A DNA stretch of 61,156 nucleotides, taken from Streptomyces lateritius (GTDB lineage Bacteria > Actinomycetota > Actinomycetes > Streptomycetales > Streptomycetaceae). The first letter of the stretch is position 1; each line of letters opens with the position of its first letter. Location of the stretch: positions 114,899 to 176,054 of the forward strand of contig NZ_BMTO01000018.1 of NCBI RefSeq assembly GCF_014649715.1, written 5' to 3'. The position numbers and the translations under genes are program-made. The notes beneath the pieces were generated by a model. The model had not been told where the DNA came from. It saw only the letters and a list, made by a program, of their open reading frames with translations, and ran no database searches. Positions 54,639-61,156 of this stretch are shown piece by piece.

Positions 54639-54676
54639 GTTTCCCGACGGCATCCCGTCTGTTTCCCGTACGGAAC
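54639..54676. promoter_or_regulatory. GlnR-box-like site of the nitrite operon
   Basis: On the minus strand, GAAAC elements at 54661-54665 and 54639-54643 are each preceded, six bases away, by GTnAC-like elements (GTTCC and GATGC). The a-n6-b-n6-a-n6-b spacing equals the actinobacterial GlnR box. Nitrite reductase genes are known GlnR targets in Streptomyces. Confidence 0.7.
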
Positions 54677-54832
54677 GCTGACCTCAGATCCGGTTCGCAC
54701 GCGCTGTGAGGCGCGCGGCTCCCGTGTACCGCCACCGCCACCGCCCCAAGCCGAGACGCAAAGCTCAGACGTAGCTCAAAGACCGCGGGGATCGATGGAC
54801 CTCACACCCATCTCCTCCCTAGGCTCGCGATC
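54677..54832. other. Divergent promoter region, nir operon / TSUP gene
   Basis: No gene is seen; a short run of CCACCG repeats lies near 54728-54745. Confidence 0.35.
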
Positions 54833-55615
54833 ATGCCCGACATCTCCCTGACCACGCTCGTCCTGCTCTGCGTCGCCGCGCTCGTCGCGGGCTGGATCGA
54901 CGCCGTGGTCGGCGGTGGAGGACTGCTTCTGCTGCCCGCGCTGCTGCTCGGCCTTCCGCAGGTGCCGGCCGCCCAGATCCTCGGCACCAACAAGGCCGTC
55001 GCGATCGTCGGCACGTCCGGCGCCGCCGTCACCTATGTACGCAAGGCGCCCGTGCATGTGAAGACGGCGGTACGGATCGGGCTCGCGGCCCTCGCCGGTT
55101 CCATGGGCGGCGCCTTCTTCGCCGCCGGGATCAGCAGCGACGTCCTGCGGCCCGTGATCATGGTGGTGCTGCTCGGCGTGGCGGCGTTCGTCATGCTGCA
55201 CCCGTCCTTCGGCACGCGGGCGGAGGCGGACCGGGTCCCGGCGACCCGGGCCCGGATCGTCGCCGCGATCGTGCTCGTCGGCGGGGGGATCGGCTTCTAC
55301 GACGGCCTCTTCGGGCCGGGCACCGGAACGTTCCTGGTCCTCGCCCTCACCGCCGTACTCCACCTCGACCTGGTGACCGCCTCCGCCACCGCCAAGATCG
55401 TCAACGTGTGCACCAACGCGGGCGCGCTCGCGATGTTCGCCTACCAGGGCAGCGTGCTGTGGCAGCTGGCGGCGGTCATGGCTGTGTTCAACCTGGCCGG
55501 CGGGATGATCGGGGCGCGAATGGCGCTGAGCAGGGGCTCCGAGTTCGTGCGCGGGGTGCTGCTGTTCGTGGTCTTCTCACTGGTCGCGAAGCTCGCCTTC
55601 GACCAGTGGAGCTGA
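54833..55615 (+). CDS. TSUP-family (TauE/SafE) membrane transporter
   Basis: A 260-residue protein with about eight hydrophobic spans in two halves; the paired motifs GWIDAVVGGGGLLLLPALLL near the start and GGGIGFYDGLFGPGTGTFLV mid-protein are diagnostic of TSUP permeases. Members export sulfite, sulfoacetate or similar anions. Its position beside nitrite reductase, which shares siroheme chemistry with sulfite reductase, gives no firm substrate. Converges on the sortase gene (13-base gap). Confidence 0.93.
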   Translation: MPDISLTTLVLLCVAALVAGWIDAVVGGGGLLLLPALLLGLPQVPAAQILGTNKAVAIVGTSGAAVTYVRKAPVHVKTAVRIGLAALAGSMGGAFFAAGISSDVLRPVIMVVLLGVAAFVMLHPSFGTRAEADRVPATRARIVAAIVLVGGGIGFYDGLFGPGTGTFLVLALTAVLHLDLVTASATAKIVNVCTNAGALAMFAYQGSVLWQLAAVMAVFNLAGGMIGARMALSRGSEFVRGVLLFVVFSLVAKLAFDQWS

Positions 55616-55628
55616 CCGGTCGCCTTGG

Positions 55629-56246
55629 TCAGCGCACGCCGATGAGGTGGCCGAAGGCCACCACGTTGCCCCGGTAGCCGGTCTTCTCGGAGAACCCGCC
55701 ACCGCAGGTGATCACCCGCAGCTCGGCCCGGTCCGCCTCGCCGTACACCTTCTCGTCCGGGAACCGCTCGTTGTCGTAGACCTCGACGGCGTCGACGGTG
55801 AAGACGGCGGTACGCCCGTCCTGGCGGTCCACCTCGATCCGGTTGCCCTTCTTGAGCGCGCCGAGCGCGTAGAAGACGGCGGGGCCCTGCGCGTTGTCGA
55901 CATGGCCGGCGACGATGGCGGTGCCCTTGGCTCCGGGCGTCGTGCCGTCCTTGTACCAGCCCGCGATGTTGCGGTCCCCGGCCGGCGGCACGTCGAGCGT
56001 GTCGTTCCGGCCGAGGCCGAGCCGCATCATCGGCGTGTCGACGTCGATCTCGGGGATGCGCAGCCGGACCGGGGCGGAAGGCGGCAGCGGGTCGGCGGCG
56101 GCCTCTGTGTGCGCGTTCGGCCCGGCGGCGAACGCCTCCGCGGCGGACGGGACCGGCGGCGTCACGTTCTCCGAGCCGTTCTGGACGAGCCAGAGGCCGA
56201 CGCACGCGGCGGCGACTGTGCCCCAGCCCTTTCCTCTGCTGCTCAC
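55629..56246 (-). CDS. Class F sortase
   Basis: A 205-residue membrane-anchored transpeptidase. An N-terminal helix (GWGTVAAACVGLWLVQNGSE) is followed by the sortase barrel: LRIPEIDVDTPMMRLGLGRN, catalytic His in IVAGHVDNAQGPAVFY, catalytic Cys in LRVITCGGGF, and Arg in GYRGNVVAFGHL. This spacing is that of actinobacterial class E/F enzymes. The GTG at 56244-56246 follows GGAGGAGG. The gene upstream on the same strand encodes a likely substrate, so they form a two-gene surface-display unit. Confidence 0.9.
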   Translation of the reverse strand: MSSRGKGWGTVAAACVGLWLVQNGSENVTPPVPSAAEAFAAGPNAHTEAAADPLPPSAPVRLRIPEIDVDTPMMRLGLGRNDTLDVPPAGDRNIAGWYKDGTTPGAKGTAIVAGHVDNAQGPAVFYALGALKKGNRIEVDRQDGRTAVFTVDAVEVYDNERFPDEKVYGEADRAELRVITCGGGFSEKTGYRGNVVAFGHLIGVR

Positions 56247-56343
56247 GGTCCTCCTCCGCGACGTGCGTGCGCGAAACATGCATGGCCCTGCCCCCGCCGG
56301 GCCTCGTGCGGGCGCGCGACGGGGGCAGGACGTGCGGTACCCC

Positions 56344-56850
56344 TCAGCGGCCCTGCGCGCCGCTCGCCCGGCGACGCAGGAGCCAGGTACCGCCGACGGC
56401 AGCCGCGGCCAGCACCGCCGCGCCCGCCGTGACCTGGGCGGTGTCGGGGCCGACGCTGCCCCCCACACCGGTCTGGACATGGCCGCTCGGGCCCTTGTGC
56501 TTGACGACCAGGTCGCCACGAGCGGTCTTGCCGTTGTCGCAGGCGACGCTGATGCCGTAGGTGCCGGGCCTGGCGTGCTGGGGGACGGTGAACTGGCCGA
56601 CCACGACCTGCTTGTGCGTGCTCGGCCTCAGCTGGAAGTCGCCCGCGCCGAGGGACTGGGCGTCGCCGATGCCGTGGCCCCGCGAACCGCAGGCCAGCGT
56701 GTTGACGGTGACGATGGTGCCCGGCGTCGCGGTGGACGGGTAGACCTCGAGGGCCTCGGAGTTCCCGGCGTGGGCCGCCGGTGCGGCGAGGGCGCCGATG
56801 GAGACGACCGCCAGCGCGGTTCCGGTGAGCAGGCGGGCAGTGGTGCGCAT
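56344..56850 (-). CDS. Secreted surface protein, probable sortase substrate
   Basis: A 168-residue protein: signal peptide (MRTTARLLTGTALAVVSIGA to AHA, about residue 28), a beta-sandwich with two cysteines (NTLACGSRG and SVACDNGK), then a C-terminal sorting-like region: a Thr-Gly element in HVQTGVGGSVGPD, a hydrophobic span (VTAGAAVLAAAAVGGTWLL) and a basic tail RRRASGAQGR. The Thr-Gly element differs from LPxTG. Encoded 97 bases upstream of the class F sortase, which probably cleaves it. Confidence 0.82.
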   Translation of the reverse strand: MRTTARLLTGTALAVVSIGALAAPAAHAGNSEALEVYPSTATPGTIVTVNTLACGSRGHGIGDAQSLGAGDFQLRPSTHKQVVVGQFTVPQHARPGTYGISVACDNGKTARGDLVVKHKGPSGHVQTGVGGSVGPDTAQVTAGAAVLAAAAVGGTWLLRRRASGAQGR

Positions 56851-57133
56851 GAGGATCCTCCGAAGCGGCGCGCGAGCGGTCTTCCTAGGACCGAGGTAAT
56901 GGCCGGAGCGCGCCCGGCGCCTGCTGATGGAGGGTCAGAATTACGCCGTACGGTGCGGTGTGTCGCCTTGCGTCCCCCCTGTTTGCACAGGTCAGGCAGG
57001 GTTGCGTGGCGTCAGCAGGCATTCCGTGCCGAACGGGTGAAGGCCGGCGTGCCGTGGGGCACGCCGGGAGCGCGAGGGGGAGCTCGACGCGAACCGACCG
57101 GAGCCCGGGCGGCCCGGGCCCTCGGCGCGGCCG
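56851..57133. other. Intergenic region with stem-loop
   Basis: Promoter of the surface-protein gene plus the 3' flank of the helical-protein gene. No gene is supported. Confidence 0.45.
57044..57067. terminator. Stem-loop downstream of the beta-helix operon
   Basis: CCGGCGTGCC-GTGG-GGCACGCCGG, a perfect 10-bp stem 67 bases past the helical-protein stop. Confidence 0.65.
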
Positions 57134-57541
57134 TCACACGGCGCCGGTCAGACCCTCGATCGCCCGGAGGGCCCACTCCTGCGCCCCCACCGTCGTCCCG
57201 GCCACCACGCCCGTCGCGACCGGGGCCAGCGCGCCCCTGAGCGCGGCCAGCGCGCGGCGCAGCCGGCCCTCCTCGGGAGGCTCCGGCCGCGTGATCGTCG
57301 CCATGACCTCACCGGCCGCGACCTCGGCGTCCTCGCGCTGCTCGTCGGGCAGGCCCGCCTGGGGGAGCTGGCGGAGCAGGTCCGCGACCAGCGCGGCGAG
57401 CGCCTCGTAGCCCGGGGCGACAGGGCTGTTGTTCTGTTGGTTCTGGGTGACCGTCTCGTTGTTCCAGGCGAACTGGTTGCGGGAGGCCGGACCGTTGAAC
57501 ACCGGCCCGTCGTAGTTGTTCACGCTCTGCGGGTCACTCAT
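57134..57541 (-). CDS. Helical protein with N-terminal Asn-rich motif (unknown)
   Basis: A 135-residue protein not assigned to a family. Residues 7-35 are an Asn/Gln-rich, beta-prone motif (NNYDGPVFNG ... NQFAWNNETVTQNQ); the remainder is helical (ALAALVADLLRQLPQAGLPD, EEGRLRRALAALRGALAPVA) and ends in a Gly/Ala-rich hydrophobic helix (TGVVAGTTVGAQEWALRAIE). The ATG overlaps the stop of the beta-helix gene by 4 bases (ATGA). The motif is repeated at the C-terminus of that neighbour: 14 of 29 positions identical without gaps. A physical interaction through this motif is the obvious hypothesis. Confidence 0.8.
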   Translation of the reverse strand: MSDPQSVNNYDGPVFNGPASRNQFAWNNETVTQNQQNNSPVAPGYEALAALVADLLRQLPQAGLPDEQREDAEVAAGEVMATITRPEPPEEGRLRRALAALRGALAPVATGVVAGTTVGAQEWALRAIEGLTGAV

Positions 57542-59256
57542 GTGCCGGGACCGTCCTCTGTCGTCTGCTGCTGGATGACGTTGTCGCTGTTCCACGAGAA
57601 CTGGCTGTTGATGACTGTGCCGTTGACGACCGCTCCGTTGTAGTTGTTGATGATCGTCGGCGTCTGCTCGACCGTGCGGACGGTCTTGCGGACGACCGGC
57701 AGCGACGTGCGCAGTGAGACGAGCTCGACGCGGCCGTTGTGCAGGACGGCCGGCCCCTGTGTCCCGTTCACGGCGCAGTCCACCAGGCGGCCGGCGCTCT
57801 CGTCGGCGAAGGCGGCGCCGGCGCTCGCGCAGTCGGTGAACTCGCTGTTCGCGACGTCGAAGTAGCCGGATTCGCTTCCGGCGAGTCCGGTTCCCTCGGA
57901 CCCGTTCACGACGAGGTTCCTCGCGAAGAGCTTCGCCTTGCCGGCCGCGGCGACCCCGCCGACGCTCACCGCTGTGACAGCGCAGTCGTGCAGGAACACC
58001 TGGGCTTCCTCGCCGGCGAAGAAGCCCACCACTCCCCGCTCCGCCTTCACGTCCCTGAGGGTGACCCTGGACTGGCCGAGCGCGGTCACCGCGGTTTCGA
58101 TGTCACGGAACACCACGTCGGCGAGGTCGGCCGTCGTGCCGCCGTCACCCTTGGTGTCCAGGCCCAGAGTGCAGCGGTCCACCCGGACGTGCTTGAACAC
58201 GCCCCCCGATCCGTTCCAGACCCGCAGCGCGGAGTTCGTCAGATTCTCGATCCCGATGCGGGTGAAGCGGCCTCTGGCGCCCTCGGTGACGGCGATGCCG
58301 ACGTTACCTCCCGAGATGCGGCAGTCGTGGACCTCCGGAGCGCCCCCCTTGGTCGAGAACACCGAGACGTTGCCCGCGCCGACGACCTGGCAGTCCTCGA
58401 ACCTGCCCCGGGCCGAGGTCTGGACGTTGATGCCGGTGTCGCGGCAGTCGGTCATCGCGCAGCCCCGCACCACCGGGTCGGCGCCGGTCGCGGCGGCGAT
58501 CCCGTGCTGCGCGTCGGTGACGCGCGTGCGGTCCACGGTGCCGCGTGACTGCTCGGCGAACATGACTCCCTCGGCGTGCACGGCGGTGATCGCGCAGTCC
58601 GTCACGGCCAGCTCCGCCCGGGCGTCCGCCATGACGGCCGCGCTTCCGGTGCCGGTCAGCTCGCATCCGGTGACCTCGGCGCGGGCGTCGCTGACACGCA
58701 CACCGTGGATCCTGCTGCCCTCGATCCGGCTGCTCCGGACCGCGACGTGGGCGCCCTCGATCACGGCGATCGCGTTGTCGGCGGCGTCGGTGAACCGGCA
58801 CCGTTCGACGACTCCGGCAGAGCCGGAGAAGAGCGTCCTGCCGTGCAGGACCACGCTGTCCCGCAGGGTGACGGAGGTGTTCGGCCGCGCGTGCACGGCG
58901 ACCGTGCCCGGCGCCCGGATCTCCGTGTGCTCGAGCGTGAGCGTCCCGGCGTGGCAGCCGACCACGTCGGCGTCGCGGCCGGTCAGCACGAGGCCGTGGA
59001 CGTGGACGGACCCGAAGGTGTCCAGTACGGCCCCGCGGGGCCGGCCCACCACCACGGAGCCGGGGCCTTGGGCCGCCACCAGCTGGACCTCCCCCCGGAC
59101 GGTGAGCTCCTCCTCGTAGCGGCCGGGCGCGATCTCGATCAGAGCTGCCCGGCCCCGTGCGGCGGCGGCGCGGAGGGCGGACGAGATGTCGGGGTGGGCG
59201 CGACGGCCGCCGCGCGGAGAGACGACGTACTTCACGACCACTCCGGGCACCCCCAT
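57538..59256 (-). CDS. Right-handed beta-helix repeat protein with C-terminal Asn-rich motif
   Basis: A 572-residue protein of about twenty parallel beta-helix coils (for example VSGSEGT-like turns; GCELTGTGSAAVMADARAEL, CRISGGNVGIAVTEGARGRF, CTLGLDTKGDGGTTADLADV). The start MGVPGVVVKYVVSPRGGRRA, then APGRYEEELTVRGEVQLVAA, resembles the N-terminal half of actinobacterial beta-helix/AAA+ (SpoVK-like) proteins, but no ATPase follows. No signal peptide, so cytosolic. The last 40 residues switch to an Asn/Gln-rich segment (IINNYNGAVVNG ... SQFSWNSDNVIQQQ) that recurs at the start of the next protein, to which it is translationally coupled. Confidence 0.85.
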   Translation of the reverse strand: MGVPGVVVKYVVSPRGGRRAHPDISSALRAAAARGRAALIEIAPGRYEEELTVRGEVQLVAAQGPGSVVVGRPRGAVLDTFGSVHVHGLVLTGRDADVVGCHAGTLTLEHTEIRAPGTVAVHARPNTSVTLRDSVVLHGRTLFSGSAGVVERCRFTDAADNAIAVIEGAHVAVRSSRIEGSRIHGVRVSDARAEVTGCELTGTGSAAVMADARAELAVTDCAITAVHAEGVMFAEQSRGTVDRTRVTDAQHGIAAATGADPVVRGCAMTDCRDTGINVQTSARGRFEDCQVVGAGNVSVFSTKGGAPEVHDCRISGGNVGIAVTEGARGRFTRIGIENLTNSALRVWNGSGGVFKHVRVDRCTLGLDTKGDGGTTADLADVVFRDIETAVTALGQSRVTLRDVKAERGVVGFFAGEEAQVFLHDCAVTAVSVGGVAAAGKAKLFARNLVVNGSEGTGLAGSESGYFDVANSEFTDCASAGAAFADESAGRLVDCAVNGTQGPAVLHNGRVELVSLRTSLPVVRKTVRTVEQTPTIINNYNGAVVNGTVINSQFSWNSDNVIQQQTTEDGPGT

Positions 59257-59388
59257 GCCGCTCGTCCGGAGCCGTCGATGCTACCCGAGCGGGCGAACGG
59301 CGGCTCCCGCGCGTTCAGTTGCCGGCCGTTCCTCGCCTGGAGCCCGTTCCCTGGAACTCGTGCCCGGCGCACGTTCCCGGTGGTCCCC

Positions 59389-59452
59389 AGGCCGTGTCCG
59401 TGAAGTCCCGCCTGCCCTGCGGGCAGACGGCGCTACTTTCCGGACCCGACCT
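59389..59452. mobile_element. Miniature inverted-repeat element, copy 2 (ends only)
   Basis: A 64-bp element consisting of the same two 24-bp ends as the copy at 19479-19655, separated here by only 16 bases. It lies between the beta-helix gene promoter and the aminotransferase stop; its last two bases form part of that TAG. It may be an internally deleted copy or an excision product. Confidence 0.7.
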
Positions 59453-60230
59453 AGAGCGCGTCCCAGGGCGCCGAGTCCCGCGCCGCGTACACCCGGTCCA
59501 TCAGCTTCCCGTCCACCTCGAACGCCACCCCGTCGATCCCGGCCACCGGGGAGATCCCCCGGGAGTTCGCCACGAAGGCCGCCCGGAACCCCGGCAGGTC
59601 CGCCAGCGTGACCCGGCGGCGCGTCGACTCCAGGCGGGAGGCCAGCAGGGTCATCGTGACGCCGTGCAGGCAGGGAGCCGACGGCCAGATCAGGGAAGTG
59701 CCGTCCCAGAAGGCGATGTTGGTGACCGCGCCCTCCGCGATCTCGCCGTCGGAGGACGTCAGGAGGGCCTCGTCGAAGCCCTCGCGCCGGACCGCTTCCC
59801 CGAAGTAGGTCTGGCCGAAGCCGCCCAGGTGCTTGATGTGCGGCGCGGGACGCCAGTAGGGCACGGACTTCAGCCGCCATGGCGCCGGGACATGCGTGTA
59901 CGGCTCCCGCAGGGTCACCGCGGTCCTGGTCGTCCGGGCGCCGCCGGCGACGTCCGGGTAGACGTACACCCGCGCCGCCGCGTCCCGCCGGCCCGCCGAC
60001 TCCAGGGCGCCGCGCAGCAGGGAACGGACGCGCTCCCCGTCGAGGCCTTCGCCGAACAGCTCCCGGTTGGCGCGGTCGAGCCGGGCGAGATGCAGGTCAA
60101 GGCCCTGGACCCGGCCCTCGCGCACCTGCGCGGCGGTGAAGTGGCCGTAACCGGTCATGAGGCTCTCCAGCAGGGCCGGGTCGGCCGCGGGGGAGCCGTC
60201 GATCTCGATGTACGGGGGCGGTGTCGTCAT
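59451..60230 (-). CDS. Aminotransferase class IV (fold-type IV PLP enzyme)
   Basis: A 259-residue PLP protein resembling aminodeoxychorismate lyase and branched-chain/D-amino-acid aminotransferases: YGHFTAAQVREGRVQGLDLH, HLARLDRANRELFGEG, the PLP-Lys region HIKHLGGFGQTYFGEAVRRE, ALLTSSDGEIAEGAVTNIAF and LHGVTMTLL. The substrate class is uncertain. ATG at 60228-60230 gives the normal family length; divergent from the flavin reductase with a SoxR-like dyad between. The stop codon abuts an inverted-repeat element. Confidence 0.88.
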   Translation of the reverse strand: MTTPPPYIEIDGSPAADPALLESLMTGYGHFTAAQVREGRVQGLDLHLARLDRANRELFGEGLDGERVRSLLRGALESAGRRDAAARVYVYPDVAGGARTTRTAVTLREPYTHVPAPWRLKSVPYWRPAPHIKHLGGFGQTYFGEAVRREGFDEALLTSSDGEIAEGAVTNIAFWDGTSLIWPSAPCLHGVTMTLLASRLESTRRRVTLADLPGFRAAFVANSRGISPVAGIDGVAFEVDGKLMDRVYAARDSAPWDAL

Positions 60231-60259
60231 GCCCTCACCGTAAGCCGGAAGACCGACGC

Positions 60260-60286
60260 TTGACCTCAACCATAGTTGAGGTAGAA
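60260..60286 (+). promoter_or_regulatory. SoxR-box-like promoter of the flavin reductase
   Basis: The dyad CCTCAAC-CATA-GTTGAGG (60264-60281) overlaps a -35-like TTGACC (60260-60265) and precedes a possible -10 near 60282-60290. It matches the CCTCAA...TTGAGG SoxR operator. A NADPH-dependent FMN reductase is a known SoxR target in S. coelicolor. Confidence 0.75.
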
Positions 60287-60297
60287 CGATCTCCGGC

Positions 60298-60936
60298 ATG
60301 GACATCACGAACGCCACGAACGCCATGGATTCCGCGGACTCCGCGCAGCCGACGGCCGCCACGCCGCTCAGGCTCGCGGTCGTCGTCGCCAGCAACCGCG
60401 AGGGCCGCTTCGGCCCCGTCATCGCCGACTGGTTCCTCGGGCAGGCAGCCCAGCGCGACGACTTCACCGTCGACGTGGTCGACCTCGCCGAGATCGACCT
60501 GCCCACCTCCCTCTCGTACCAGCCCTCCGCCACCGTCCGCGCCGAACTCGCCAAGGTCACCCCGGTCCTGGCCGCCGCGGACGCCTTCGTCGTCCTCACC
60601 CCCGAGTACAACCACTCCTTCCCCGCCTCCCTCAAGTCCCTCATCGACTGGCATTACTCCGAATGGCAGGCCAAGCCCGTCGGCTTCGTCTCGTACGGGG
60701 GGATGGCCGGCGGACTGCGCGCGGTCGAGCAACTGCGCCAGGTCTACGCCGAGATGCACGCCGTCACCGTCCGCGACACCGTCTCCTTCCACAACGCGCA
60801 CGGCCACTTCGACGAGAGCGGGCGGCACAAGGACCCCACGGGCCCCGACGCCGCCGCCAAGTCGATGCTCGACCAGGTCGCCTGGTGGGCACGCGCCCTC
60901 CGCGACGCCAAGTCCACCCGCCCGTACGCGGCTTGA
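60298..60936 (+). CDS. NADPH-dependent FMN reductase family protein
   Basis: A 212-residue flavodoxin-fold oxidoreductase: RLAVVVASNREGRFGPVIAD (phosphate-binding SNREGR), LTPEYNHSFPASLKSLIDWH and KPVGFVSYGGMAGGLRAVEQ are the FMN contacts of the family. A Thr/Asn/Asp-rich 22-residue N-terminal tail precedes the fold. The SoxR-like dyad just upstream suggests induction by redox-active compounds such as pigmented antibiotics. An ABC exporter gene follows after 12 bases, perhaps in the same transcript. Confidence 0.92.
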   Translation: MDITNATNAMDSADSAQPTAATPLRLAVVVASNREGRFGPVIADWFLGQAAQRDDFTVDVVDLAEIDLPTSLSYQPSATVRAELAKVTPVLAAADAFVVLTPEYNHSFPASLKSLIDWHYSEWQAKPVGFVSYGGMAGGLRAVEQLRQVYAEMHAVTVRDTVSFHNAHGHFDESGRHKDPTGPDAAAKSMLDQVAWWARALRDAKSTRPYAA

Positions 60937-60948
60937 GGGGCGCGGACC

Positions 60949-61156
60949 ATGCTTCTCGGACTCGTCGCCGGACGGCTGCGGCCCTACCGGCGCACCCTGG
61001 CCCTCGTCGTCCTCCTCCAGCTCGTCCAGTCCCTCGCCTCGCTCGCCCTGCCCACCCTCAACGCCGACGTCATCGACAACGGCGTCCTGCGCGGCGACAC
61101 CGCCCGGGTGCTGACCGGCGGCGGCCTGATGGCCGCGGTCACCCTCCTCCAGGCGG
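60949..61156 (+). CDS. ABC exporter, 5' end only (cut by window edge)
   Basis: The first 69 codons of a type-1 ABC exporter half-transporter: MLLGLVAGRLRPYRRTLALV and ALPTLNADVIDNGVLRGDTA match the start of the transmembrane domain of multidrug/lipid exporters. The ATPase domain is outside the window. GAGGGGCG precedes the ATG. It lies 12 bases after the flavin reductase and may share its SoxR-like control. Confidence 0.8.
   Translation, partial: MLLGLVAGRLRPYRRTLALVVLLQLVQSLASLALPTLNADVIDNGVLRGDTARVLTGGGLMAAVTLLQA

Overview
The window is a high-GC stretch of an actinobacterial chromosome, almost certainly Streptomyces. Evidence: strong G/C third-position bias, GTG starts, leaderless-looking promoters, and a housekeeping gene order familiar from model streptomycetes (phoH-ybeY-corC...era...leuA...recO-uppS...zur-znuBCA-glyS...dusB...ppdK...nirBD). 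No rRNA, intact tRNA, CRISPR array, prophage or full insertion sequence was seen. Assignments rest on reading motifs by eye; no database search was possible.

Layout. 1-2.5 kb: an MFS permease cut by the window edge and a PfkB sugar kinase. 2.6-5.8 kb: phoH, ybeY, a CorC-type CBS protein and an MmcQ/YjbR protein. 5.9-9.1 kb: a divergent MFS/HTH-regulator pair, a truncated PknH-like extracellular-domain remnant and a cytidine-deaminase homologue lacking catalytic residues. 9.3-12.4 kb: three exported proteins forming an apparent actinobacterial WxL-like cell-surface locus, sitting before era. 13-17 kb: an M4 protease with an emfourin-like partner, then leuA with a Leu-codon leader peptide. 17-24.3 kb: a TerB-like protein, an FAD oxidoreductase with a LuxR regulator separated by a miniature inverted-repeat element, a decayed response regulator, a ferredoxin-NADP reductase with a candidate iron box, and a decayed membrane-protein gene. 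25-32 kb: recO, uppS, zur-znu zinc uptake and glyS, with two tandem Zur-box-like sites. 32-39.7 kb: TetR, aldo/keto reductase, MFS permeases, a frameshifted HTH regulator, and dusB. 39.7-42.8 kb: a striking set of inverted repeats, then ppdK. 43-50.4 kb: an ArsR-like regulator, PhoX-like and other exported proteins, SRPBCC, VOC, SDR, an MFS remnant and a TetR with repeated operators. 50.4-54.7 kb: assimilatory nitrite reductase under a GlnR-like box. 54.8-61.2 kb: a TSUP transporter, a class F sortase with a likely substrate, a coupled beta-helix/helical-protein pair sharing an Asn-rich motif, a second copy of the inverted-repeat element, a fold-type IV aminotransferase, a flavin reductase behind a SoxR-like box, and the start of an ABC exporter.

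How genes work together. Zinc homeostasis is a self-contained unit (znuA-znuC-znuB-zur). The nitrite unit (FAD oxidoreductase, NirB, NirD) carries its own nitrogen-control site. Several drug-exporter/regulator pairs repeat one architecture: permease and regulator with palindromic operators between them. The most unusual candidates for a little-described system are (1) the beta-helix protein translationally coupled to a helical protein with a matching Asn/Gln-rich motif (57.1-59.3 kb), (2) the WxL-like/DUF916 surface locus (9.3-12.4 kb), and (3) the nested inverted-repeat structure between dusB and ppdK (39.75-39.88 kb).
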